This document shows, piece by piece, positions 27,637 to 35,425 of a DNA stretch of 64,000 nt. The translations under genes and the position numbers were made by a program. Origin of the DNA: Paenibacillus sp. SZ31 (GTDB lineage Bacteria > Bacillota > Bacilli > Paenibacillales > Paenibacillaceae). Under the pieces are notes generated by a model that did no database searches, was not told the origin of the DNA, and saw nothing but the letters and a program-made list of their open reading frames with translations. The number at the start of each line of letters is the position of its first letter. Positions within the stretch are counted from its first letter, which is position 1. The stretch lies in assembly GCF_012912005.1 (NCBI RefSeq), contig NZ_JABBEA010000002.1, positions 62,001 to 126,000 on the forward strand. Reading direction: 5' to 3'.

Positions 27637-28302
27637 TCAAAGTATTTCGTTCAGTTCCTGCATCGGTCGAATAAAATTTTGTTTCATTAAATTATGGGCA
27701 TCGTTGCTATTTTTGCCTTCAAAAGCTTTAATAATCTGATCATGTTCTTCAACTGAAGCTAGTGTAGCCGTAATAGGTTGTTTTAAAAATACGTATTTAA
27801 ATCGCCTAATGTGAATCTGAAGAGATGTATTAAATGTAGCTACATAAGGATTATCTGAGAGCTCCACAATATAATTATGAAATTGCTCATCCACCTCCAT
27901 AGCCTGATAAACTTGTCCATTTTTAATAGAACTTGCGAATTCCAAATTTATGGATCTTAGTTTCTCGATCTGTTCTGGAACAATAGTTTGGGCGGTGATT
28001 TCAGCAGCTAAGGCCTGAAGAGCAGCCATCGTTGAATACATCTTAAAAATATCGTTTTTCTCAATATTCGTTACTTTTGTTTCTTTTCCTGGATGCATGG
28101 ACACGAGGCCTTGAACTTCGAGTAACTGAAATGCCTCCCGAATCGGTGTCCGGCTGACTCCAAGCGATTCAGCCATTTCCGCATCAATAAGCTTTTCACC
28201 GGGTTGCAGTGTTCCATCAATGATCCATCGCTGAATCTGAGAAAACGCTCTTTCTTTTGCGGACATACGGACTGGTAAGGAAAAATCTTTAGGAATTGGC
28301 AT
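27637..28302 (-). CDS. GntR-family regulator, FadR/FCD subgroup
   Basis: 221 residues from ATG 28302, nine bases after GAGG; the frame is open 21 codons further up without a site. The N-terminal winged helix (LQPGEKLIDAEMAESLGVSRTPIREAFQLLEVQGLV) is classical GntR. The C-terminal six-helix FCD domain carries metal or ligand-binding residues (MEVDEQFHNYIVELSDN and VEEHDQIIKAFE with its His). Such regulators sense small organic acids. Being directly upstream of ilvD, it probably controls itself and that gene. Confidence 0.92.
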   Translation of the reverse strand: MPIPKDFSLPVRMSAKERAFSQIQRWIIDGTLQPGEKLIDAEMAESLGVSRTPIREAFQLLEVQGLVSMHPGKETKVTNIEKNDIFKMYSTMAALQALAAEITAQTIVPEQIEKLRSINLEFASSIKNGQVYQAMEVDEQFHNYIVELSDNPYVATFNTSLQIHIRRFKYVFLKQPITATLASVEEHDQIIKAFEGKNSNDAHNLMKQNFIRPMQELNEIL

Positions 28303-28560
28303 TTTTTTCATCCTCATTACAATTATTCTTATATGCAATATATCGCATACACGATCGAGAAGCAATTATTATTTCATTTACTCGCTCCATTAAGTTTATC
28401 GAGATAACTACCTGTTTTTATTGAGAGTTTGAGACAAAAAAGAAAGACTATAATTTAGGAGTCTTTCTTTGAGAAATGTTACATAAGTAATATATTTTAA
28501 TGTGAATGTTCTTATATAAAATTATTTGGTACTAATGAGGGCTTATGTACTTTTTATTTA

Positions 28561-28635
28561 AGTACACATCTAATCGGAAATCGGACGATGTTCTTGTCCA
28601 TTACGGTAATCGGTACAAGTTCTTGTCCCTCGACA
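28561..28635 (+). repeat. Dispersed intergenic repeat, copy R1
   Basis: Two tandem near-repeats of the pattern AATCGG-n-GTTCTTGTCC, ending in GTTCTTGTCCCTCGACA (28619-28635). It matches R2 (31073 onward) over almost its whole length in the same orientation. No coding potential. Confidence 0.8.
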
Positions 28636-28681
28636 TGAGTTTGTAGTTTTAACTCCCACCCCTCCGTCGTATAATCTATCT

Positions 28682-28717
28682 AAAACGCCGAACTCATATT
28701 CCGAGTTCGGCGTTTTT
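28682..28717. terminator. Strong symmetric terminator hairpin
   Basis: AAAACGCCGAACTC (28682-28695) pairs with GAGTTCGGCGTTTT (28703-28716) around seven bases; A and T runs at both ends make it work in both directions. The decayed coding remnant on the minus strand runs into it. Confidence 0.85.
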
Positions 28718-28795
28718 AAAATTCAATGGTCACAATTAATATGCCGGTTTGATCGACTCTCGCATCCTCCAAATTCATGAATTTATGCCCTTTGT

Positions 28796-28960
28796 CTAAA
28801 TAATGGAAAATGAATGCCTCAAAGAAGAATGAACCGTCAAAGCCGGCTTTCCAAAGGCTGTTGCATATTTCTCAACAAGTTTTTCTATAGAACATTGTGT
28901 TAAACGTCTATTTTTAAAATGCTGTTCTACGTCCGCAGGCTTTTGAATGCCTTCCACCCC
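28796..28960 (-). pseudogene. Remnant of a tyrosine recombinase (XerS/phage-integrase type)
   Basis: Reading the minus strand from about 28960 gives a fragment with CSIEKLVEKYATAFGKPALT and VHSSLRHSF, then a stop at 28796. This is the C-terminal catalytic core of tyrosine recombinases (the conserved LTVHKLRHSFAT box with the catalytic His-x-x-Arg region). Both ends of the gene are missing, including the catalytic Tyr. A second reading frame over 28716-28850 also looks protein-like (HYLDKGHKFMNLEDARVDQT) and stops at the terminator; it may be a different decayed gene. The region is 30-200 bp from the sigma factor gene and next to repeat R1. Confidence 0.6.
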
Positions 28961-28988
28961 TTAGTTTCGGGCTAGATGTTTTTGTTTG

Positions 28989-30965
28989 TCAGTAAAACGT
29001 ATTTTCGTATAACTTCCCCGTATGCGCATCAAGTACTTCGGGCGTCCGCTCGTGCTCGCTACCAATCATTCGATACACTAGTTCGTACGGGGCCTCTTCC
29101 GCCCTAGCATTGTGCATCCGTTCCCATTGCAGACGCAGCTTGGCCTGTGCCGTCCATCGGAGGATGGCTGTCTGGTAATCAAATGAAGGCACGGTCTCCA
29201 GCTTCTTTAACTGTTCTGGCCTTATGGAGGGGGACATCAAACTTTTGACCCTCCCATTAGAGCGGTCAACAACTAGTTGATAGCATTCATCCCTGACAGA
29301 TACGTCTTGAACATATACACCAAAGCGAATGATTTCCAAACGATCTTCGTCGTCAGTCTCTTCAGTTAGAAGCTTGAGATACGGCAACATTTCGGCTGCT
29401 AGTCCTCGGACATAGTCCATAGATACTTCTATACATGCGTCTCGATCCCAGGTTAATGGAGCTAGTTGATCTGGCTTACCATGCGAAACAAAGTCAATCA
29501 GTTGTCCGGTTTGGCTGTCTACTCGCGCCTTGACCGTTCCCTCCATCTGATCAGCCCAATAGGCCTTCCAAGACCGGTCATTCTTGGCTGGACGCTCTTC
29601 ATTCTGTTGCTTCCACACCATCAACTTGGTGTTCGAGCTAATATTTTCGTCTTGTACTAACTGAAATTGGTCGTTGTCTACGCTAATCCACTCTTCTAGG
29701 CTTCGTGCGGGCGGGAACTCACCTGGCCACTCGTCCAGAGTTCTTGGGTCAGAGGGGACAGCTTCTGCCCTATAGGCTGTCGGAACTTCCTCCTGTGATG
29801 ATGCAGTATAGATTAGTCCTCTACTTCGGGGAGCGTAAACAAGATGGACCTGATCGTCACCATCCGTGTACACGGCTTTGTCCAACACGCAATATTCCAC
29901 ATGTAGCAAAAAATTCGCCTTCATACACGCCATCTGTTCCTCTTCTGGTGTGATCATGGTTGGGAGTGCTGGCCCTGGAACGGTTCCGTAGTACCTAAAT
30001 GCGACCACTCGACCGCTGGGGTGAACCATAATCAGGCATCCCGTCTCAGGAAGCGGCAGCCCCATCGCCTTCTGCTGTCGTGTGTACCCAAACATCCCTT
30101 CCATCCACTCCATCTCACAATACGGAAAATCACGCAGTGCGCCGGGATAATGATCTTCCAGGAATTGCTCTGCCTGCTGTTTGAGCTCTTCCTCAGATAT
30201 CCGTGTCTCGTTGTCCAATGAGGCCCAGGAAATGGCATAGTCTAGCAAGTTGCCGTCCCTGGAGAGCGTGGCAGAAACGGCGTCATCACTCCCCGTTTTA
30301 ACCCATAAGAATCCCGCTTCTCCCTTCCCTGTTCCCCTCATGGTGTTCTCTTGATAATCATTGACGATCAGATCATAATCCGGTGAAACGGCAAACTGGT
30401 GCTCTGCCTGTTGTCTTAACTGCAGGCGTAATGTATCCAGGTCTCGTTCGAGAAAATCTTGAGCCATTTCGTTGCGCAAATGTTCCAGCCCCTTCCGTAA
30501 TTGTGTTTTTACAGTACCTAATGGCATATCCAGGAGATGGGCGATTTGCTGCTGGGTCAGGTCCTTCTTATATTTTAAGAATAGGAGCTGACGCAGCTTC
30601 GGATTCAGACTGGCCAATGCACGCTCCAGATCCAGGGTTTGATCGATATCATTAACGACCAATGGCTCTTGCGCCTGCGGGTCTTCGCTCAGGTGAACAC
30701 GCTTGGATTTCTCCAAATGATTGAGCGCCCGGTTCACCACAATTCTGGTAAGCCAGCTCTCAAACGCTTCGGCTTGCTGCAGCGTTTGCAGTGACTCATA
30801 AGCCTTAACTAGGGCATCCTGAACGATATCCTCCGCATCTTTGGACTCCCGTACATAATGGCGAGCCACTCGGTGCAGCTTATCCGTTCGATCCTTTATA
30901 AGAGATACGAAGGCATCGTGATCTCCGTTTTGTGCGGCGTTGATTTGTTGCTGTGCATCGATCAT
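28989..30965 (-). CDS. ECF sigma factor with a large C-terminal YcdB/YcdC-like extension
   Basis: 658 residues, against about 170-200 for an ordinary ECF sigma factor. Region 2 (RHYVRESKDAEDIVQDALVKAYESLQ, residues about 33-65) and region 4 (LFLKYKKDLTQQQIAHLLDMPLGTVKTQLRKGLEHL, about 128-163) are both intact. The remaining nearly 490 residues contain repeated units (for example EELKQQAEQFLEDHYPGAL and VHPSGRVVAFRYYGTVP; later VDSQTGQLIDFVSHG and VVDRSNGRVKS) resembling the YcdB/YcdC/PepSY-like repeats normally found in extracellular proteins. Here they are cytoplasmic. No anti-sigma gene is adjacent. CAGGAGGTGAACGACA precedes the ATG. Confidence 0.85.
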   Translation of the reverse strand: MIDAQQQINAAQNGDHDAFVSLIKDRTDKLHRVARHYVRESKDAEDIVQDALVKAYESLQTLQQAEAFESWLTRIVVNRALNHLEKSKRVHLSEDPQAQEPLVVNDIDQTLDLERALASLNPKLRQLLFLKYKKDLTQQQIAHLLDMPLGTVKTQLRKGLEHLRNEMAQDFLERDLDTLRLQLRQQAEHQFAVSPDYDLIVNDYQENTMRGTGKGEAGFLWVKTGSDDAVSATLSRDGNLLDYAISWASLDNETRISEEELKQQAEQFLEDHYPGALRDFPYCEMEWMEGMFGYTRQQKAMGLPLPETGCLIMVHPSGRVVAFRYYGTVPGPALPTMITPEEEQMACMKANFLLHVEYCVLDKAVYTDGDDQVHLVYAPRSRGLIYTASSQEEVPTAYRAEAVPSDPRTLDEWPGEFPPARSLEEWISVDNDQFQLVQDENISSNTKLMVWKQQNEERPAKNDRSWKAYWADQMEGTVKARVDSQTGQLIDFVSHGKPDQLAPLTWDRDACIEVSMDYVRGLAAEMLPYLKLLTEETDDEDRLEIIRFGVYVQDVSVRDECYQLVVDRSNGRVKSLMSPSIRPEQLKKLETVPSFDYQTAILRWTAQAKLRLQWERMHNARAEEAPYELVYRMIGSEHERTPEVLDAHTGKLYENTFY

Positions 30966-31072
30966 TGTCGTTCACCTCCTGTTATATAGACAGCTAACTC
31001 GGGAGTTTGGATTTAATTAATGTAACATTATTCTTATAGTTGTTCCCAAACAAGTGCATATGCTGATTATTT

Positions 31073-31228
31073 AGATATACACCTAATCGGCAATCGGTCT
31101 ATGTTCTTGTCCATTTCGGTAATCGGTATAAGTTCTTGTCCTTAGCTTGGGACAAGAACTTATACCGATAAAATAAAAAAGCCGCTAAAATAGCGACTTC
31201 AATGGGAATATGTTCTTGTCCCTCGACA
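31073..31228 (+). repeat. Dispersed intergenic repeat, copy R2 (most complete)
   Basis: The left part equals R1. Then a perfect 20-bp inverted repeat (31122-31141 with 31150-31169, arms ending in GTTCTTGTCC and starting with GGACAAGAAC), a terminator-like stem GCCGCTA-aaa-TAGCGAC, and the end GTTCTTGTCCCTCGACA (31212-31228). From 31149 to 31228 it looks like an 80-bp element with inverted ends GGGACAAGAAC and GTTCTTGTCCC. It lies upstream of the sigma gene, whose promoter must be near 30980-31070. Confidence 0.8.
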
Positions 31229-31285
31229 ACAAAGCCCTATCTTTATGTCATTCTACAACATCCCTTTGGCTACTAATTATACATC

Positions 31286-31540
31286 TCAGATAAAAAAATA
31301 TTCTGGGGAATTTTTATACATACCACTTTCCGCGTGGCCAATGGATACGACAATATAGCCGGAGCTAGCCAGCTCTTGACAGTACAACGTGCCTTGCTGC
31401 GGGTAAGCGCCTGCACCATGAGAATAGAATAAAACCGGATATTGATCTTCCTTTTCAGACAAGGCCACATCTTCGTAAGACCATGTCTTAACATTGGAGT
31501 CAAATAGTTTCTCACCCGCTCCCCCCCCCGCAGACGTCAT
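31286..31540 (-). pseudogene. Fragment of a PAF-acetylhydrolase/lipase-like alpha/beta hydrolase
   Basis: About 84 codons reading YPVLFYSHGAGAYPQQ and ELASSGYIVVSIGHAESG, the oxyanion and strand-4 region of the platelet-activating-factor acetylhydrolase isoform II family. The nucleophile elbow, Asp and His regions are missing, and the frame stops at 31286 with repeat R2 following. A run of nine C (31521-31529; G on the coding strand) marks the upstream end, where a frameshift is likely. An ATG exists at 31540 but no functional protein is expected. Confidence 0.6.
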
Positions 31541-31600
31541 GAAGATTGAGCTTGATTATGAAGATACTCTCGCTAAGTCAATAAATGTACATTAAAGCAA

Positions 31601-31660
31601 ACAAGTTTCAGGCGGCTCAAATTCCGAATTGTTCGGAGCTCAGGTCGCCTGTAACTTGTA
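31601..31660. other. Long imperfect hairpin, possible terminator
   Basis: ACAAGTTTCAGGCG pairs with CGCCTGTAACTTGT with small bulges, enclosing a further TCCGAA/TTCGGA stem. TATTTTAT follows on the plus strand. The surrounding 270 bp have no gene. Confidence 0.4.
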
Positions 31661-31813
31661 TTTTATCTTGGTATTGAATTGGATTTTCTTTTCTTAGACA
31701 AATCTATTCCCATGAATGATGACGGAGTGCCTCTTAGAGAGATCAGTATAGTCTCTTACATTCATGCGCTAAGAAATCATAGTCTATTGTCTGAGGGTTG
31801 TCCGTAAAGCGCA

Positions 31814-32731
31814 TTAAAGATACTTTTTATAGAAAGCGTCCAATCTGTCAACAGCTTCCTTCACTGGCTCAGTCTTATCGTACAAGTCATAATGACTGGC
31901 TCCTTCTACAATAAACAGATCTTTATGTTCCGAGGCTGCACGTTGATACAAATCATGACCATCATGGTAAGAACCAAACGCTCCCCGTATACTACCGACA
32001 ATGATCTGCAAAGGTTGGGTTAACAAAGAGTCTGCCAGATGAAACGCGTCAAAGGCAATAATGGAATCTACACTTGTAAATTTCAAACGGTTAGGTGAGT
32101 TCGGATGCTGACCTCTAGATGTGCGGTAGTAATCCACTGCTTGTTTAATATCAAGTTCATTCATTCCTGCTGCTTCTCTTTCTCCGTGGCTTCCAGGAAT
32201 CCATGGGTTAGTCAGAGGTTCTGCCCCGCGTGCCTCAGCCGTACGTTGCTGAGCAACCTGCTCCAACATTCCAATTGGATCGTTTTCACGATATCCGCGA
32301 CCTATGTTCGCAACGGAAACTGCAGCCACTGCCTGGATGCGTCGTTCCGTCATTGCAGCATGTACAGCATATCCGCCTCCAGCACATACCCCCAGTACAC
32401 CAATCCGATGCTCATCGACATATTCCAGAGTAGTCAGGTAATCCACAGCAGAGCGAATATCTTCCACACGAGCGGACGGGTATTCGGCATGACGAGGCTC
32501 GCCTTCACTTTCTCCCTGATACGATGCATCAAATACAATCGTCACATAGCCCAACTCGGCAAGTTTCTCTGCATAGATGCCTGCTGTTTGCTCTTTGCAG
32601 CTACTACCCGGATGAACACAGACAATAGCCGGATTACCTTTCTTTTCTTCAGCCTGCTCAGGTATTCGGAGAATTGCAGCTAAAGCCAGACCCTGCGCTA
32701 GGAAATTAACGTTCTTTTGGATGACTATCAT
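31814..32731 (-). CDS. Alpha/beta hydrolase (dienelactone-hydrolase-like) with a Cys nucleophile
   Basis: 305 residues. The nucleophile elbow reads LGVCAGGGY, that is G-x-Cys-x-G, as in dienelactone hydrolases, in place of the usual Ser. The other triad members are probably Asp in the later LQIIVGS region and His in VEGASHYDLYD. The N-terminal CVHPGSSCKEQ is the oxyanion loop. No signal peptide, so cytosolic. AAAGGTGG lies before the start. It is divergent from a TetR gene with a palindrome between them, so TetR control is likely. Substrate unknown. Confidence 0.85.
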   Translation of the reverse strand: MIVIQKNVNFLAQGLALAAILRIPEQAEEKKGNPAIVCVHPGSSCKEQTAGIYAEKLAELGYVTIVFDASYQGESEGEPRHAEYPSARVEDIRSAVDYLTTLEYVDEHRIGVLGVCAGGGYAVHAAMTERRIQAVAAVSVANIGRGYRENDPIGMLEQVAQQRTAEARGAEPLTNPWIPGSHGEREAAGMNELDIKQAVDYYRTSRGQHPNSPNRLKFTSVDSIIAFDAFHLADSLLTQPLQIIVGSIRGAFGSYHDGHDLYQRAASEHKDLFIVEGASHYDLYDKTEPVKEAVDRLDAFYKKYL

Positions 32732-32838
32732 CTATAAAACCACCTTTTCTATTTATGACACTTGTGCGTATTATTCGCCTTGTGTATATTAAGGTTAAAA
32801 TAATCAAGCATTAGATTCAATAACCACATCACCTCACA

Positions 32839-32856
32839 TGTGTGTTAATACACACA
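32839..32856. promoter_or_regulatory. Putative TetR operator
   Basis: TGTGTGT-taat-ACACACA, a 7-4-7 inverted repeat in the 164-bp divergent region between the hydrolase and the TetR gene, 40 bp before the TetR start. Confidence 0.45.
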
Positions 32857-32895
32857 CCACATACATTGTGTAGAAATGTACAGGAGGACGACGCT

Positions 32896-33444
32896 ATGGA
32901 TAAAATAGACCGCAGAATCGTAAAGTCCAGACAAGCGATTCAATCTAATTTTTTGCAAATGATCATTCAGGAAGGGTTTGATAACATCACAGTTAAACAT
33001 CTGACAGAGAAAGCCAATGTAGGTCGAAAAACATTTTATCTGCATTATCTAGATAAATACGATCTGTTGGATCAAATGGTGGACGACCATATCGCACAAC
33101 TGCAAGAAATATGTGATCAAAAAAAGGAAATCGGCATAACTGAAGGTTCACTCATGTGGTTTTCTTACTTTGAGCTTCACAAATCATTCTTTGCTGCTTT
33201 ATTTCAAAGTGACAGTGCTTCATCCTTTCGCAAAAAGCTGTTGGCCTTTACTATGGGAGAGATTGATAAAAAGCTGAATGATGACACACTTCCGATCATC
33301 GATAAGCGTATTTTTTTGAAGTTTTTGGGGATGGCAACCATGGGTGTACTTGAATCCTACGTATTGGACGAAATAGACAGTGATATCGAGGCTGTGTCAG
33401 CGCAAGTGGTGCAGTTATATATGAGACAATTAACTACTAGCTAA
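32896..33444 (+). CDS. TetR-family transcriptional regulator
   Basis: 182 residues from ATG 32896, which has CAGGAGGACG upstream; the frame extends 18 codons further without a site and through the operator. Helix-turn-helix at about residues 28-50 (ITVKHLTEKANVGRKTFYLHY), followed by the YLDKYDLLDQMVDDH helix common in the TetR subgroup that includes DhaS-like proteins. The C-terminal ligand domain is generic. Probably represses the divergent hydrolase. Confidence 0.88.
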   Translation: MDKIDRRIVKSRQAIQSNFLQMIIQEGFDNITVKHLTEKANVGRKTFYLHYLDKYDLLDQMVDDHIAQLQEICDQKKEIGITEGSLMWFSYFELHKSFFAALFQSDSASSFRKKLLAFTMGEIDKKLNDDTLPIIDKRIFLKFLGMATMGVLESYVLDEIDSDIEAVSAQVVQLYMRQLTTS

Positions 33445-33960
33445 TGAGATTTATTATATGTCTTCCTGATTGCGAAATTAAAATATCCGCTTGCTGGAGA
33501 GCAAACGGTATTCTTGATATGTTTAAATTCAATGACTTTAACATCGCCGGAGTTGTCTATTTGAAATTTAATCAGGTCTTTACCAGCACTTAAGTGAGGA
33601 CCAACATACGGCATAACCGTTAACTTTGACAGTAATATGTGAATAACTGTAATCTACGTTTTGGTCATTCCCGCCAAGAAAAGGAGAAAAAGTAGGTTTC
33701 TCAGTCAATTTATCTTTATGTCGCATTATGGGATAGGGTCTTAGATGGAGATGGAGCTAGTTGTAAGTGATAAGCATATCAAAATCGGTGGCCTGTTCCG
33801 TAATTTATAATAGCGAGGTTACGAACTTCACCTCCGGAAAGCGGCTATCCGGTCCTTTTAATAAGATTCCGCCTTGATTTTTCAGATACATATGGAAGAA
33901 ATCCAGCACCATCCGTTTGAAGGATCCATCCTCTTTTCAGTCGTAATAATATGGATAAAT
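33445..33960 (-). pseudogene. Decayed coding remnants, at least two fragments
   Basis: The minus strand over 33450-33760 carries two frames that join by a shift: KLTEKPTFSPFLGGNDQNVD then YVGPHLSAGKDLIKFQIDNS and TVCSPASGYFNFAIRKTYNK, ending near 33450. Further up (33800-33950) another open piece reads FKRMVLDFFHMYLKNQGG and LLKGPDSRFPEVKFVTS. No intact start, site or frame links them. I do not recognise the parent families. The rest of the 760-bp space between the TetR gene and 34207 is AT-rich and empty except for the palindrome at 34105. Confidence 0.4.
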
Positions 33961-34104
33961 GTGTCTATCATTATCTATTTTCCTCGTAATTCATCTCATT
34001 TTATATGGTTTAATATGCCAATTTAAAAAGAGAAAAAAATACCACCCCTTCAAATTCAAAGGTCGGTTTACCCATCGAGAGAAGAAAACAATGGTTATAA
34101 TACT

Positions 34105-34128
34105 CTGTACAATTGGAAAATTGTACAG
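34105..34128. promoter_or_regulatory. Perfect palindrome upstream of the peptide gene
   Basis: CTGTACAATT-ggaa-AATTGTACAG, a 10-4-10 inverted repeat about 80 bp before the TTG start at 34207. No T run follows directly, though a T-rich tract starts 14 bp on, so operator or weak attenuator are both possible. Confidence 0.45.
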
Positions 34129-34206
34129 ATAGATCTATTCTCTTTTTTTGTGTTAACATCGCTAATGTTGTATACATAGCAAAAAACATTATGGGGGTTT
34201 ACTTAA

Positions 34207-34338
34207 TTGCAGAAAAAGAAAGTTGTAATTTCATTGGGAGGACTAGTAGTTCTCGTCACCAGCCTAAGTTTATTTGCAGGTGTGGGACTGCTTCAAAACC
34301 AGTATCATTTGATGCTTCAACTCCGGTTGTTGAATTAA
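34207..34338 (+). CDS. 43-residue peptide with a signal/membrane segment
   Basis: TTG start at 34207 with a G-rich stretch (ATGGGGGTTT) about nine bases upstream. The product begins QKKKVVISLGGLVVLVTSL, a basic start followed by about 20 hydrophobic residues, and ends in a short basic tail. Its TAA stop overlaps the ATG of the next gene (TAATG), the classic form of translational coupling. Family unknown; a leader peptide or small membrane protein fits. It is uncertain because the start is non-ATG and no homology is apparent. Confidence 0.45.
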   Translation: MQKKKVVISLGGLVVLVTSLSLFAGVGLLQNQYHLMLQLRLLN

Positions 34339-34859
34339 TGATGACGAAAAAATATTCTAAAATCACCATAGTCGTTGTCGTTTTGTTGCTTATTACTTCA
34401 ACATATATTTTAGTTGAAAACTTAATGAGCAAGAAAGAAGTTGAGGTTAATTCGAATTATTATACTGGTTTTGTTTCGAGAGTACAGAAATTAGATGATA
34501 CACTATCTCAAACCAGTGAGGTAGGGTCTAATGGAGAAATTGAGCAAATGTTTGATGTGTATACTTCCATTATTTTAGTGAATGACCGATTAACTCTTCT
34601 ACAAGAAAATGCTAAAAATTTCTCTGAACTAAATGTTCTTATCAATGACTTTTTAATATTTAGAAATGAATATGGTTATCTTGTAAAGGATCAATTAAAA
34701 GGTAATCGTGCAGATTCTGAAGTACGTTTAAAAGTGGCCAAACAGGTCAAATTATTCCTGAATGACTTGCCGATAGAGTACCAAAGTTCCAAGGAATTTT
34801 CAGATCAGTTTAGTGTTGCTGCTGATCATATAAAGCCTTTATTACATCTTAATTTCTAA
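34338..34859 (+). CDS. Hypothetical membrane-anchored extracytoplasmic protein
   Basis: 173 residues from ATG 34338 (or 34341). Basic start MMTKKYSK, one hydrophobic helix (about 9-27), then a roughly 145-residue soluble, mostly helical domain with no recognised family. The single anchor with positive residues before it predicts that the domain lies outside the cell. The frame is open much further upstream (to 34113), but that part runs through the palindrome and has no site. Start overlap with the 43-residue peptide gene suggests coupled translation. Terminator follows at 34869. Confidence 0.65.
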   Translation: MMTKKYSKITIVVVVLLLITSTYILVENLMSKKEVEVNSNYYTGFVSRVQKLDDTLSQTSEVGSNGEIEQMFDVYTSIILVNDRLTLLQENAKNFSELNVLINDFLIFRNEYGYLVKDQLKGNRADSEVRLKVAKQVKLFLNDLPIEYQSSKEFSDQFSVAADHIKPLLHLNF

Positions 34860-34868
34860 TTTATTTGA

Positions 34869-34891
34869 GCCGCGCTTGCGGCCCTTTTTTT
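34869..34891 (+). terminator. Intrinsic terminator after the membrane-anchored protein
   Basis: GCCGC-gctt-GCGGC followed by CCTTTTTTT. Confidence 0.8.
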
Positions 34892-35180
34892 AGCAGCATC
34901 GGTATCAATGTATGGACCTAGAATTAATATAGTTAGCTTCCTACTTTCTACAGGTAAGGTTACTTTGTGCTGATCGGTTTGTAACATCTCCTTACGTACT
35001 AGATTACGTATGGATTCCCACTGTTCAAGATAGAGTAATTCCTTTTATGGAGCTTCCATTGACCACAGGATATTTAAGATTTTTTCCTTAAGTAGAGACA
35101 CTTGCTTAATAATTTATCCCTATCGACTCTAATCATAGAGTGATTTAAAAATTCTATACAAAATAAAGCTAAAGATCGGC

Positions 35181-35201
35181 TGGGACAAGAACTTGTGTCG
35201 A
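35181..35201 (+). repeat. Fragment of the dispersed repeat, copy R4
   Basis: TGGGACAAGAACTTGTGTCGA matches the GGGACAAGAACTT end of the R family but the remainder is absent. It sits in the 566-bp gene-free space 34860-35425, in which I see nothing else but terminators. Confidence 0.45.
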
Positions 35202-35318
35202 AATTTCATACCTTTACTTTACATAAAATTGTTTTTGGAGGTCGTGAGAGAACAGTTTTTTGTAAGGGGTTATTCCCCTAAAGCCGCTCTGCAGCTCTAT
35301 TATTGTAAACCCGCGACC

Positions 35319-35365
35319 AAAAAATAGAGCCAGACATTCTCCTACAGAGAAAGGCCCGACTCTAT
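35319..35365 (-). terminator. Terminator of the collagen-like gene
   Basis: On the minus strand TAGAGTCGGGCC.. pairs imperfectly with ..GTCTGGCTCTA and is followed by TTTTTTGG. Confidence 0.6.
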
Positions 35366-35425
35366 ACTTGTTAGAAGAATTTCTATTACCTAAGGTTCAA
35401 CTGCACCTCATGTAACAACCTTGTA

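Noticed and set aside
25930-28365. T-box or amino-acid leader in front of ilvD
   Set aside because: Only 15 bp separate ilvD from the GntR gene, and no T-box bulge or leader peptide is visible upstream of the GntR gene.
31273-31515. 80-codon frame overlapping the hydrolase fragment
   Set aside because: The other frame (31286-31540) carries the recognisable hydrolase sequence; this is its shadow.
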